NCBI RefSeq assembly: GCF_016902575.1
Contig: NZ_JACSNZ010000011.1
Span: 1 to 61,521 of the forward strand
Source: Pseudoflavonifractor capillosus
GTDB taxonomy: Bacteria; Bacillota; Clostridia; Oscillospirales; Oscillospiraceae
Length of the DNA: 61,521 nt
Direction: 5' to 3'
The notes under the pieces were generated by a model. That model was not told the DNA's origin. It worked only from the letters and a program-made list of their open reading frames with translations, and made no database searches. Of the stretch, positions 1 through 7,892 are shown one piece after another (positions within the stretch are counted from its first letter, which is position 1; each line of letters starts with the position of its first letter). The position numbers were made by a program, and so were the translations under genes.

Positions 1-57
1 ATTTTCAATTTATTTTCCCGCCTGCGGGCGGGAAAACTCTGCCGAGAGCTTCTCCCC
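1..57 (+). repeat. Hairpin-mosaic repeat, copy R1 (truncated by window edge)
   Basis: This is the 3' part of a dispersed structured repeat that recurs at about 5.8, 9.0, 13.0 and 52.2 kb. The conserved linker CAATTTATT (6-14) is followed by a perfect stem (13-22 with 27-36, loop TGCG) and by the linker AACTCTGC. The same linkers flank stems of different sequence in the other copies. The window begins inside the element, so its 5' hairpins cannot be seen. Confidence 0.7.
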
Positions 58-84
58 ATGCAAGATGGTCAAGACTTCTTGCAT
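58..84. other. Hairpin following repeat R1
   Basis: ATGCAAGA (58-65) pairs perfectly with TCTTGCAT (77-84). It lies between repeat R1 and the terminator-like hairpin at 111-138. It may be a further variable stem of the repeat, because the 9-kb copy also carries an extra long stem just after its GCGAGGC linker. Confidence 0.4.
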
Positions 85-110
85 GACTTTTATGTTCTTT
101 GACAGTCTGA

Positions 111-145
111 AGCTGGGAGCACTGCGTTGCTCCCAGCTTTTTATT
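111..145 (+). terminator. Rho-independent terminator-like hairpin
   Basis: AGCTGGGAGCA (111-121) pairs with TGCTCCCAGCT (128-138) and is followed on the plus strand by TTTTTATTTT. The T-run suits a plus-strand transcript that would include repeat R1. It is on the wrong side to terminate the minus-strand fumarase gene, whose stop codon it touches. Confidence 0.65.
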
Positions 146-695
146 TTGCATATTGGCTGCGCCCCAGCTTGAACAGGTCGTTGCCCCGGCTGTCCACCGC
201 CACGGTGAGGGGCAGATCCTCCACCTCCATGCGTTTCACCGACTCGCACCCCAGCTCGTCAAAGGCGATGACCTGGGCAGTCTTGATGCACTTGGCAATG
301 AGGGCTCCCGCTCCGCCCACGGCGGCAAAGTAACAGGCCCCGCTGCGCACAATGGCGTCCACCACGCTCTGGGCCCGCTCCCCCTTGCCGATCATGGCGG
401 TGAGTCCCAAGTCCAGCAGCCGGGGGGCAAAGCCGTCCATGCGTCCGGCGGTGGTGGGGCCACAGGCTCCCACCGCCATGCCCTGCTGGCCCGGGGTGGG
501 ACCGGCGTAGTAGATCACCGCACCCTGGAGTTCAAAAGGCAGAGGTTTTCCCTCATCCAGCAGCTGAAACATGCGCTTGTGGGCGGCATCCCGGGCAGTG
601 TAGATGGTGCCGGATAGAAGCACCCGGTCACCCGCTTTCAGCTGACCCACCACCTGGGGCAGCTGGGCAGTGGTCACTCTCTTGGCCTCACTCAT
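141..695 (-). CDS. Class I fumarate hydratase (or L-tartrate dehydratase) beta subunit
   Basis: The 184-residue product matches the C-terminal (beta) subunit of two-subunit class I Fe-S hydro-lyases, which interconvert fumarate and malate in the cytoplasm. Recognisable family stretches are LLSGTIYTARDAAHKR, YYAGPTPGQ, GACGPTTAGRMD and YFAAVGGAGALI. I start at ATG 693-695, where AGGAGG stands just upstream; the longer in-frame extension encodes Arg/Ser-rich sequence alien to the family. It overlaps the DivIVA-like gene by 8 nt, so translation is probably coupled. The catalytic alpha subunit, normally directly upstream, is missing from that position. Class I fumarase and tartrate dehydratase beta subunits cannot be told apart by eye, so the family is secure and the substrate is not. 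Confidence 0.85.
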   Translation of the reverse strand: MSEAKRVTTAQLPQVVGQLKAGDRVLLSGTIYTARDAAHKRMFQLLDEGKPLPFELQGAVIYYAGPTPGQQGMAVGACGPTTAGRMDGFAPRLLDLGLTAMIGKGERAQSVVDAIVRSGACYFAAVGGAGALIAKCIKTAQVIAFDELGCESVKRMEVEDLPLTVAVDSRGNDLFKLGRSQYAK

Positions 696-1338
696 GGTGC
701 TCCTCCTGCTCCTTGTCCCCCTGCTGGCCCTGTTCCTGGAGTCTCTGGGCGGTCTGGTCGAATTGGACTCCCATCTCACTCAGCTCCCGCATCTGCTGGA
801 ACAGCCGATCCATCTCGCTGCGCAGGTTGGCATATCCCTCCAGCACCTGCTCCAGCCACTGGCGGGTATCGCTCTGGATCTGCTCCGCCTTTTCCTGGGC
901 CTGGCTGATGGTCTCCTGGGCCTTGTGGTGAGCATCCAGCTCCACGGTGGCCACATAGTCCTTGAGCTTGCCGTATTTCTGGGCCATGGGCTCCATCTCA
1001 TCCACCTGGCCGTGGAGCCGCCCCAGCTCCAGCCGGGCGGTAGCCAGCTTGGTCTCGGTCTGGCTCAGCTCCCCCCGCAGACGGGTCAGAGTGCGGGTGG
1101 ATTCCTCCAGAGAGGCCCGCACCTTCGCCTCCTCGGCAGACACGCTGCCGTGGGCCTGGCGCAGAGACTCGATCTCCTCCTGAAGCTGCTGCTCATGTTC
1201 CCGGGAATGTTGCAGCCGTGCCTCCATTTCCGCCATCTGGTTGCGGTGATCAGTGGCCATCTTGTCCATGTAGCGGAGCACATCTCCCCGGTGAAAACCG
1301 GCCAGAGCCGTGCGGAATTTTTCAATTACGGGTTCCAT
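688..1338 (-). CDS. DivIVA-like coiled-coil protein
   Basis: This 216-residue protein begins with a DivIVA-type N-terminal segment (FRTALAGFHRGDVLRYMDKM) and continues almost entirely as heptad-rich Glu/Gln/Arg/Leu coiled coil. DivIVA/GpsB proteins sit at curved membrane or division sites and recruit partners. No transmembrane segment or signal peptide is visible. The start at 1338 gives the full N-terminal motif. It is the first gene of a minus-strand pair and its end overlaps the start of the fumarase beta subunit. That pairing of a morphogenetic scaffold with a metabolic enzyme is odd. A direct role in division is inferred from the N-terminal motif alone. Confidence 0.6.
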   Translation of the reverse strand: MEPVIEKFRTALAGFHRGDVLRYMDKMATDHRNQMAEMEARLQHSREHEQQLQEEIESLRQAHGSVSAEEAKVRASLEESTRTLTRLRGELSQTETKLATARLELGRLHGQVDEMEPMAQKYGKLKDYVATVELDAHHKAQETISQAQEKAEQIQSDTRQWLEQVLEGYANLRSEMDRLFQQMRELSEMGVQFDQTAQRLQEQGQQGDKEQEEHHE

Positions 1339-1468
1339 ACAGGTTCCCCTTTCCCCAAAAAATTGGTCTGGTTCATTGGTTCTCCCATGCTCCAGACCCG
1401 CTTTGGGGACATTTTACCACATTTCACCCTATGTGACAATGTTTTTCTCCCCATTTACCTGGCACCTG

Positions 1469-1497
1469 TTGTTTTTTATCAGCAATTACGATATAAT
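1469..1497 (+). promoter_or_regulatory. Promoter for the glycosyltransferase gene
   Basis: TTGTTT (1469-1474) and TATAAT (1492-1497) are separated by exactly 17 bp. The start codon is about 150 bp downstream, leaving a long untranslated leader in which I see no known RNA motif. Confidence 0.6.
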
Positions 1498-1648
1498 AGG
1501 CCAGAGTTTCCGCTTGGCACACCTTTTTTCACAAGGAGCGTCAGCCGTGTGCCACATCACCGAGCCGGACAGCGGAAGCCATCCCCCATCATTGGGACAT
1601 TTCCTAGCCATATGGCATATTATAATACGGAAGAGGGAGAACGATTCC

Positions 1649-2677
1649 ATGGATAAGATCATTACCTTTGCCGTTCCCTGCTATAACTCAGCGGCCTACA
1701 TGGACCACTGTGTGGAGACCCTGCTGGCAGGGGGCGAGGACATTGAGATCATTTTGGTGGACGACGGCTCTACCAAGGACAACACAGCGGAAAAGTGCGA
1801 CGAATGGGCTGCCAAGTACCCCGACATCATCCGGGCCATCCACCAGGAAAACGGTGGCCACGGCGAGGGGGTCAACCAAGGGATCCGCAATGCCCGGGGC
1901 CTGTATTTGAAAATTGTGGACTCGGACGACTGGCTGGATGAGGAGTCTCTCCGCACGGTCATGGCCCAACTGCGCCAGTTTGCCCAGATGCCCGCCCCGG
2001 TAGACATGGTGGTGGCCAACTACGTCTACGAGCATGTGGAGGACAACACCCAAAAGGTAATCAACTACAAAAATGTGTTCCCCACCGGCCGCATCTTCAC
2101 CTGGGATGAGATTCACCACTTCCGCACCTCCCAGTTCTTGCTCATGCACTCGGTGATCTACCGCACCCAGATGCTGCGGGATTGCGGTCTGGAGCTGCCC
2201 AAACACACCTTCTACGTGGACAATATCTTTGTCTACCAGCCCCTGCCCTTTGTGAAGACCATCTACTACCTCAATGTGGATCTGTACCGCTACTTCATCG
2301 GTCGTGCCGACCAGAGCGTCAACGAGTCGGTGATGGCAGGACGCATTGACCAGCAGGTGCGGGTCACCCGGCTGATGATCGCCGCCCACGATGTGCTGGC
2401 CATCAAGGCCAGTCAGCCCCGCCTGGGCCGGTACATGCTGAACTATCTTTCTATGATGATGACCATCTCCTCCATCTTTGCTGTCATCGCCAACACTCCG
2501 GAGTCTCTGGGGATGCGCACCGAGCTGTGGGAGTACCTGCGTCAAAAAGATCCCGCCCTATACCGCCGATGCCGATATCGTGCCACCAATGCCGCCACCA
2601 ACATCCCCGGTTACCAGGGCCGAAAGTTGTCGGTTTCACTCTATCGCATGGCACGTAAGATCTACAAATTTAACTAA
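1649..2677 (+). CDS. Family 2 glycosyltransferase
   Basis: The 342-residue protein has the GT-A fold signatures of family GT2: an N-terminal FAVPCYNSAAYM strand, the nucleotide-binding LVDDGSTKDNT and a VDSDDWLDEE (DXD-like) motif around residue 90. Such enzymes transfer a sugar from a nucleotide donor to polysaccharide, lipid or protein acceptors; donor and acceptor cannot be read from sequence. No transmembrane helix is obvious. The start is ATG 1649, preceded by AGAGGGAGA; the longer open frame upstream has no family resemblance and contains the promoter. It is monocistronic, with its own promoter and a strong terminator, and no cell-wall cluster surrounds it. Confidence 0.85.
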   Translation: MDKIITFAVPCYNSAAYMDHCVETLLAGGEDIEIILVDDGSTKDNTAEKCDEWAAKYPDIIRAIHQENGGHGEGVNQGIRNARGLYLKIVDSDDWLDEESLRTVMAQLRQFAQMPAPVDMVVANYVYEHVEDNTQKVINYKNVFPTGRIFTWDEIHHFRTSQFLLMHSVIYRTQMLRDCGLELPKHTFYVDNIFVYQPLPFVKTIYYLNVDLYRYFIGRADQSVNESVMAGRIDQQVRVTRLMIAAHDVLAIKASQPRLGRYMLNYLSMMMTISSIFAVIANTPESLGMRTELWEYLRQKDPALYRRCRYRATNAATNIPGYQGRKLSVSLYRMARKIYKFN

Positions 2678-2685
2678 TTTTTCAG

Positions 2686-2717
2686 TCCCTGGAAATAGAT
2701 GCGTCTATTTCCAGGGA
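2686..2717 (+). terminator. Terminator of the glycosyltransferase gene
   Basis: A perfect 14-bp stem (2686-2699 with 2704-2717, loop TGCG) sits 9 nt after the stop codon and is followed by a short T-rich stretch. The arm starts TCCCTGGAAA, which is reused in hairpins at 52233 and 53425. Confidence 0.75.
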
Positions 2718-2770
2718 TTTTGCATAAATTGAGCAATTTATTTCCACTCAGGATGCTACCCCTTTTCCAG

Positions 2771-2798
2771 TTGCATTTTTACAAAAAGATGCTATACT
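2771..2798 (+). promoter_or_regulatory. Promoter for the CNNM/HlyC-family gene
   Basis: TTGCAT (2771-2776) and TATACT (2793-2798) are 16 bp apart. A small inverted repeat (GGCGT...ACGCC, about 2803-2820) lies at the start of the expected transcript. Confidence 0.55.
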
Positions 2799-2870
2799 GT
2801 AAGGCGTTGGGGTTTACGCCAACTGTTGCGAATCCAACCACCCCAACCGTAAATTAGGAGGTTACTCATT

Positions 2871-4217
2871 TTGCCGGACGACCCATCTTTATTGCCTCAA
2901 CTTCTGGTTTTGATGCTGCTGATCCTGGTCAACGCATTTTTTGCTGCTGCCGAGATCTCCGTCATCTCTCTGTCCGAGACCAAGCTGAAAAAGCAGGCCG
3001 AGGAGGGAGATAAAAAGGCCAAGAAGCTCCTGGCCCTGACCCAGGCGCCCGACCATTTCCTCTCCGCCATCCAAATCGCCATCACCCTGGCCGGATTTCT
3101 GTCCTCGGCTTTCGCCGCTGACAGCTTCTCTGACCCCCTGGTGCAGCTTCTGGTGGCACGAGGTGTGACCCAAATCCCCGAAGCGACCCTCAACACCCTG
3201 ATGGTCATTGTCATCACCATCGTTCTGTCCTACTTCAGCCTGGTGCTGGGCGAATTGGCGCCCAAGCGCATCGCCATGAAGAAGACCGAGCAGGTGGCCC
3301 GCATGACGGTGGGCGCTGTGAGTGTGGTGGCTACTGTGTGCCGGCCGGTGATCTGGCTTTTGTCCAAGTCCACCAACGGCGTGCTGCGCCTGCTGCACAT
3401 TGACCCCAAGGCCGACGAGGAAGAGGTGTCCGAGGATGAGATCCGCATGATGGTGGATCTGGGCGAAGAGCGAGGCACCATTGAAACTGCCGAGAAGGAG
3501 CTCATTGAGAACATCTTTGAGTTTAACAACTCCACCGCTGAGGACGTGATGATCCACCGCACCGATATGGTGATGATCTGGGCAGGCGACTCCGCCGAGG
3601 AGATCTTGAACACCATTCGGCAGTCCGGTCTCTCCCGGTTCCCTGTCTATGAGGAGGACGCTGACGACATCGTGGGCATCCTCTCCACCCGGGTCTATCT
3701 GCTCAACACCCAACAGGCTCACCCCAAGCCCCTGCGGGAGCTGCTCTACCCCGCCTACTTTGTCCCCGAGTCCGTGCGCACTGACGTGCTGTTCCGGGAT
3801 ATGCAGAGCAAAAAGGTGCACCTGGCCATTGTGGTGGATGAATACGGCGGCACCTCTGGTCTGGTGACCATGGAGGACTTGCTGGAAGAAATTGTGGGTA
3901 ACATATATGATGAGTTCGATCCCCAGGAGGAGGCCGAACTGGTACAGCTGGAGGACAATCTCTGGCAGGTCTCCGGTTCCTGCGACTTAGAGCAGCTCTC
4001 TCAGGCCCTGGGTATCACCTTCCCCGACGACCAGGAGTTTGACACGCTGGGCGGCTTGGTCTTTGCTCAGCTGTCCGTCATCCCATCCGACGGAGAACAG
4101 CTGGAGCTGGATGCCTACGGGCTGCACATCAAGGTGCTCAACTTCACCGATCGGCGTGTGGAGCTGGCCCTGGTCTCCAAGCTCTCCCCTCAGCCAGAGG
4201 ATCACTCCAGTCACTGA
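2871..4217 (+). CDS. CNNM/HlyC family membrane protein with CBS pair (CorC-type)
   Basis: The 448-residue protein has the order DUF21 transmembrane domain (roughly residues 8-200, several hydrophobic helices), two CBS domains (about 205-330, with motifs such as SRFPVYEEDADDIVGIL and VVDEYGGTSGLVTMEDLLEEIVG), and a C-terminal CorC_HlyC domain. Family members are ion transporters or efflux regulators, often for magnesium or cobalt, with CBS domains sensing nucleotides. The older name hemolysin is misleading. Translation starts at TTG 2871, with AGGAGG 9 nt upstream; no ATG in frame gives the complete first helix. It stands alone with its own promoter. The ion is not predictable from sequence alone. 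Confidence 0.88.
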   Translation: MPDDPSLLPQLLVLMLLILVNAFFAAAEISVISLSETKLKKQAEEGDKKAKKLLALTQAPDHFLSAIQIAITLAGFLSSAFAADSFSDPLVQLLVARGVTQIPEATLNTLMVIVITIVLSYFSLVLGELAPKRIAMKKTEQVARMTVGAVSVVATVCRPVIWLLSKSTNGVLRLLHIDPKADEEEVSEDEIRMMVDLGEERGTIETAEKELIENIFEFNNSTAEDVMIHRTDMVMIWAGDSAEEILNTIRQSGLSRFPVYEEDADDIVGILSTRVYLLNTQQAHPKPLRELLYPAYFVPESVRTDVLFRDMQSKKVHLAIVVDEYGGTSGLVTMEDLLEEIVGNIYDEFDPQEEAELVQLEDNLWQVSGSCDLEQLSQALGITFPDDQEFDTLGGLVFAQLSVIPSDGEQLELDAYGLHIKVLNFTDRRVELALVSKLSPQPEDHSSH

Positions 4218-4339
4218 ACCCTTTTGTAGATGAGCAGGGCTTTTGGCCTTGTTATTCTAAATAGATTTTCTCAGCATGGGTGTGGATCTCCCACACTCTC
4301 CTCACCCTGTACCAATCAAAGAACGGAGGAAATATTTCT

Positions 4340-5758
4340 ATGCGAAAGACAAAGATTATTTGCACCCTGGGCCCCGCTTCCGAGAGTGAAGAGGTCATCG
4401 AAAAGCTGATCCTCACCGGTATGGATGCCGCCCGTTTCAATTTCTCCCACGGTACTCATGAGTCTCACCTGGCCCTGCTGACCCGGGTCAAGAACGTCCG
4501 GGACCGTCTGGGCCGTCCTCTGGCCACCATTCTGGACACCAAGGGCCCCGAGATCCGCATTCGTTCCTTTGCCAGCGGCAAGATCGAGCTGGCCGAGGGC
4601 GACACCTTCACCCTGACCACCCGTGAGGTGGAGGGCGATAACACCATCGTCTCCGTTACCTATGCCAACCTGCACAACGAGGTGTCCGTGGGCACCCACC
4701 TGCTCATCGATGACGGTCTGGTGGACATCGAGGTCACCGAGATCAAGGGTCAGGACATCATCTGCCGTGTGGTTACCGGCGGCCCCCTGTCCAACAACAA
4801 GTCCATCAACATCCCCAACACCCACATCTCCCTGCCCGCCCTCACCGAGAAGGACAAGGGCGATCTGAAGTTCGCCGTGGAGAACGACTTTGACTTCGTC
4901 GCTGCCTCCTTTGTGCGTCAGGCCTCCGACGTGGAGGAGATCCGTGCCGTTCTGGACTCCCACGGCGGCCAGAACATCGGCATCATTGCCAAGATCGAGA
5001 ACCAGGAGGGTGTGGACAACCTGGAGGAGATCCTCCGTGTGGCCGACGGCCTGATGGTGGCCCGTGGCGATCTGGGTGTGGAGATTCCCGCTCAGGACGT
5101 GCCCGTCATCCAGAAGCGCATGATCAAGGCCGCCATTGCCCAGGGCAAGCACGTGGTCACCGCCACCCAGATGCTGGACTCCATGATCCGCAATCCCCGT
5201 CCCACCCGTGCTGAGGTGTCCGACGTGGCCAACGCCGTGTTCGACGGCACCGGCTGCGTGATGCTCTCCGGTGAGACCGCCTCCGGCAAGCACCCCGTGG
5301 AGGCCCTGAAGACCATGGTGGACATCGTCACCACCGCTGAGAACGCCACCAACTACTGGAAGCGCTTCCGCAAGTCCACCGTGGACCACACCTCCAGCAT
5401 CACCGATGCCATCAGCCACACCGCCTGCCTGACCGCTATGGATCTGAAGGCTGCTGCCATCCTCACCGCCACCGAGACCGGCCATACCGCCCGTATGACC
5501 ACCCGGTACCGTCCCGGCTGCTTGGTGGTTGCTCTGACCACCAACGAGCGTGTCCGCCGTCAGCTGGCCATCACCTGGGGCGTGGCTCCCTTCCTGTCCG
5601 GCACCGTGGACTCCACCGACCGCCTGTTCTCTCTGTGCGTGGAATCCGCCAAGAAGGAAGGCGTGGTCCAGGAGGGTGACACCGTGGTCATCACCGCTGG
5701 CGTGCCCATCGGCAAGAGCGGCTCCACCAACCTGATCAAGGCTCAGGTTGTAAAGTAA
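4340..5758 (+). CDS. pyk: Pyruvate kinase
   Basis: The 472-residue enzyme converts phosphoenolpyruvate and ADP to pyruvate and ATP, the last step of glycolysis. Signatures in order are CTLGPASES at the N-terminus, DTKGPEIR, IAKIENQEGVDNLEEI (the catalytic lysine motif), MVARGDLGVEIP and ATQMLDSMIRNPRPTRAEV. The length matches the core enzyme of TIM-barrel A, B and C domains. It lacks the extra C-terminal PEP-utiliser-like domain of the Bacillus enzyme. The start is ATG 4340 with GGAGGA upstream; codon usage is strongly biased, suggesting high expression. It stands alone and is followed by hairpin-rich noncoding DNA. Pyruvate feeds the acetolactate synthase encoded at 9.6 kb. Confidence 0.97.
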   Translation: MRKTKIICTLGPASESEEVIEKLILTGMDAARFNFSHGTHESHLALLTRVKNVRDRLGRPLATILDTKGPEIRIRSFASGKIELAEGDTFTLTTREVEGDNTIVSVTYANLHNEVSVGTHLLIDDGLVDIEVTEIKGQDIICRVVTGGPLSNNKSINIPNTHISLPALTEKDKGDLKFAVENDFDFVAASFVRQASDVEEIRAVLDSHGGQNIGIIAKIENQEGVDNLEEILRVADGLMVARGDLGVEIPAQDVPVIQKRMIKAAIAQGKHVVTATQMLDSMIRNPRPTRAEVSDVANAVFDGTGCVMLSGETASGKHPVEALKTMVDIVTTAENATNYWKRFRKSTVDHTSSITDAISHTACLTAMDLKAAAILTATETGHTARMTTRYRPGCLVVALTTNERVRRQLAITWGVAPFLSGTVDSTDRLFSLCVESAKKEGVVQEGDTVVITAGVPIGKSGSTNLIKAQVVK

Positions 5759-5778
5759 TTTCATATTGCCATACTAAA

Positions 5779-5803
5779 GGGGGACGGTGTACCACCGTCC
5801 CCC
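5779..5803. repeat. GGGGACGGTGTACC hairpin, first copy
   Basis: GGGGGACGGT (5779-5788) pairs with ACCGTCCCCC (5794-5803), loop GTACC. The same hairpin plus the following CTTCGTG recurs at 6026, so the two copies flank repeat R2. Located just after pyk, it could also stop pyk transcription, but no T-run follows. Confidence 0.65.
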
Positions 5804-5815
5804 TTCGTGATCTTG

Positions 5816-5993
5816 CAAAGAAGTCCCAGGACTTCTTTGGCGAAAAAGATCGCATGACGGATGGGGCTCGATTTCTTACGAAAAAGTCACCCCACCCGTC
5901 ATGAGAAGTGTCATTTCCCCGGCACATGTCCGTGGAAATGACGAGATTTCAATTTATTCCGTCATCTGCGGATGACGGAACTCTGCGAGGCTC
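5816..5993 (+). repeat. Hairpin-mosaic repeat, copy R2
   Basis: Four stems occur in series. Stem A is CAAAGAAGTCC/GGACTTCTTTG (5816-5839). Stem B is a 13-bp stem with one mismatch (5853-5866 with 5890-5903). After linker GAGAAGT (5903-5909), stem C is 5910-5922 with 5930-5942 around loop CACATGT. After linker CAATTTATT (5950-5958), stem D is a perfect 10 bp (5957-5966 with 5971-5980, loop TGCG), followed by linker AACTCTGCGAGGC. Linkers and the C loop match R3 and R4, while every arm differs in sequence. Confidence 0.8.
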
Positions 5994-6025
5994 CGAACCC
6001 CGAGAGTTTTCCACAGTCTGAAAAA

Positions 6026-6048
6026 GGGGACGGTGTACCACTGTCCCC
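6026..6048. repeat. GGGGACGGTGTACC hairpin, second copy
   Basis: GGGGACGGT (6026-6034) pairs with ACTGTCCCC (6040-6048). It is a near-exact direct copy, including the trailing CTTCGTG, of the hairpin at 5779. The palindrome resembles REP-type sequences that are widespread in bacteria; that comparison is from memory. Confidence 0.6.
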
Positions 6049-6083
6049 CTTCGTGCTATTTTTGAATATGGAGGTTCACGCCT

Positions 6084-6749
6084 TTGAATATCTTTGACAT
6101 CATGGGCCCCATCATGGTCGGTCCGTCCAGCTCTCACACTGCGGGAGCTGCCCGCATGGGTCGGGTGGCCCGGCATCTGCTGGGCAGCCAGCCGGTGAAA
6201 GCGGACATCCAACTCCACGGCTCCTTTGCCGCCACCGGCTCCGGCCACGGCACTGACCGGGCCATTGTGGCCGGACTGCTGGATCTGGCCCCCGATCATC
6301 CGGACATCCCCCGCAGCTTCCAGCTGGCCAAAGATGCGGGGATGGAGGTATCCATCCGCCCGGTGGATCTGCCTGGGGCGCACCCCAACACTGCCGTACT
6401 CCACCTCACCGATGCCCAGGGCCGCACCCTCACCGTCTCCGCCTCCTCCCTGGGGGGCGGACGCATCCGGGTCAACGCCATTGACGGCATGGAGGCCTCC
6501 TTCTCCGGGGAATTGCCCACCCTTATCATCCGCAACCAGGATCGCCCGGGCATCGTCTCCCAGGTCAGCCAGATGCTCTCCCGACACATGGCCAACATCG
6601 CCACCATGCAGCTCTATCGGGATCGCCGGGGTGGCCTGGCTGTGATGGTGCTGGAATGCGACAACCACCTCTCTCCCGCTCTGGTGGACGAGCTGTCCCA
6701 TCTGGACGGGGTGGAGCGGTGTACCTATCTCAACATGGAGGGCTGCTGA
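6084..6749 (+). CDS. sdaAB: L-serine dehydratase, iron-sulfur type, beta subunit
   Basis: The 221-residue protein is the beta subunit of the oxygen-sensitive [4Fe-4S] L-serine dehydratase, which deaminates serine to pyruvate and ammonia. It begins NIFDIMGPIMVGPSSSHTAGA, the hallmark of the family (substrate-binding serine/histidine loop), and ends with an ACT domain from about residue 150 (IRNQDRPGIVSQVSQML). The start is TTG 6084 with GGAGGT 8 nt upstream; no ATG precedes the conserved N-terminus. The alpha subunit begins one base after its stop codon. The pyruvate produced can enter the branched-chain amino acid operon downstream. Confidence 0.95.
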   Translation: MNIFDIMGPIMVGPSSSHTAGAARMGRVARHLLGSQPVKADIQLHGSFAATGSGHGTDRAIVAGLLDLAPDHPDIPRSFQLAKDAGMEVSIRPVDLPGAHPNTAVLHLTDAQGRTLTVSASSLGGGRIRVNAIDGMEASFSGELPTLIIRNQDRPGIVSQVSQMLSRHMANIATMQLYRDRRGGLAVMVLECDNHLSPALVDELSHLDGVERCTYLNMEGC

Positions 6750-6750
6750 T

Positions 6751-7614
6751 ATGGCTTTTCAATCTGTGGAACATCTTCTCTCCTGCGCTGCCCGCCAGCC
6801 CCTCTGGAAAGCAGTGCTGCTGGACGACTGCCAAGACCGGGACGTGACGGAACAGGATAGCTTCTCCCGCATGGAAACCCTGTGGCAGGCCATGGTGGAC
6901 TCGGTGGAGCACTACGACCCCCAGCGCCGCTCTGCCTCCGGCCTGTCCGGTGGCCAGGGCGAAAAAATGGCCCAGGCCCAAAATACCCTGTGCGGCGAGT
7001 TCATGCAGCAGGTCATCGCCACCGCTCTGAAGGTTGGCGAGCACAACGCCTGCATGGGCCGCATTGTGGCCGCACCCACCGCCGGGGCCAGTGGCGTGAT
7101 GCCCGCCGTGCTCCTCCCTCTGTGGAAGGCGCAGGGCCTGTCCACCCAGACCATGGTGGAGTGCCTGTATGTGGCAGCAGGCTTTGGCCAGGTCATTGCC
7201 ACCCGAGCCTCTATCTCCGGGGCCGAGGGCGGCTGTCAGGCGGAGATCGGCTCCGCCTCCGGCATGGCCGCCGCCGCTCTGGTACACGCCCGAGGGGGCA
7301 GCGGAGCGCAGATGGCCGCCGCCTGCGCCATGGCTTTGCAAAATGTACTGGGTCTGGTGTGTGATCCCGTGGCAGGTCTGGTGGAGGTGCCCTGCGTGAA
7401 GCGCAACGTCATGGGCGCTGTCAACGCCATGGCCTGCGCCGACATGGCCCTGGCCGGCATCGTGGGCGTCATTCCCTGCGACCAGGTCATCGACGCCATG
7501 AACACCGTGGGCCGCTCCCTCCCCGCTGCCCTGCGGGAGACCGGCAAGGGCGGCCTGGCCGCCACCCCCGCCGGACGGGCCATTGCCCAGCAGCACACCG
7601 CCCCCGCTCCCTGA
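6751..7614 (+). CDS. sdaAA: L-serine dehydratase, iron-sulfur type, alpha subunit
   Basis: The 287-residue alpha subunit carries the catalytic iron-sulfur site. Family motifs include IVAAPTAGASGVMP, ISGAEGGCQAEIGSA and VCDPVAGLVEVPC, which contain the conserved cysteines expected to hold the cluster. Alpha and beta are separate polypeptides, as in Bacillus and Clostridia, rather than fused as in E. coli. The one-nucleotide gap to sdaAB and absence of a strong separate binding site indicate translational coupling. Its 3' end is only 4 bp from the end of a convergent small gene. Confidence 0.96.
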   Translation: MAFQSVEHLLSCAARQPLWKAVLLDDCQDRDVTEQDSFSRMETLWQAMVDSVEHYDPQRRSASGLSGGQGEKMAQAQNTLCGEFMQQVIATALKVGEHNACMGRIVAAPTAGASGVMPAVLLPLWKAQGLSTQTMVECLYVAAGFGQVIATRASISGAEGGCQAEIGSASGMAAAALVHARGGSGAQMAAACAMALQNVLGLVCDPVAGLVEVPCVKRNVMGAVNAMACADMALAGIVGVIPCDQVIDAMNTVGRSLPAALRETGKGGLAATPAGRAIAQQHTAPAP

Positions 7615-7618
7615 GCGG

Positions 7619-7831
7619 TTACAGCTTCTTCAGATCTCCCACCACACTGCGGATCATGCTCTCCGGCACCCAGCTGGAGAGAAAGGCGGTGAGCTGCTCC
7701 AACGTCACGGTGCGGGCAGCACCCTGCACCGGATGCTTGGAGAGCATGGGGATCTTCCGCTGAAACACAGCTCTGCTGTGGGGATCGTCCCACAGCTCTC
7801 CCAATGTAATCTGATTGTTGCGCAAATCCAT
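7619..7831 (-). CDS. Small uncharacterised protein (about 70 aa)
   Basis: The predicted 70-residue protein contains TLGELWDDPHSRAVFQRKIP and a HPVQGAARTVTLEQL stretch. It resembles, from memory, small helical modules (pattern TIGELLADP...P.....HP....A..MTL.Q) that occur alone or attached to hydrolases in Clostridia. I place the start at ATG 7829-7831 with GAGGTG 6 nt upstream; GTG and ATG codons slightly upstream are possible. There is no signal peptide or transmembrane segment. It is convergent with sdaAA and divergent from the membrane protein gene at 7893. Function is unknown. Confidence 0.6.
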   Translation of the reverse strand: MDLRNNQITLGELWDDPHSRAVFQRKIPMLSKHPVQGAARTVTLEQLTAFLSSWVPESMIRSVVGDLKKL

Positions 7832-7892
7832 ATTCATCACCTCTCTGCCATCCTATGCACCCATCCCGTGAATTTTGACTGGAGGCATTGCC

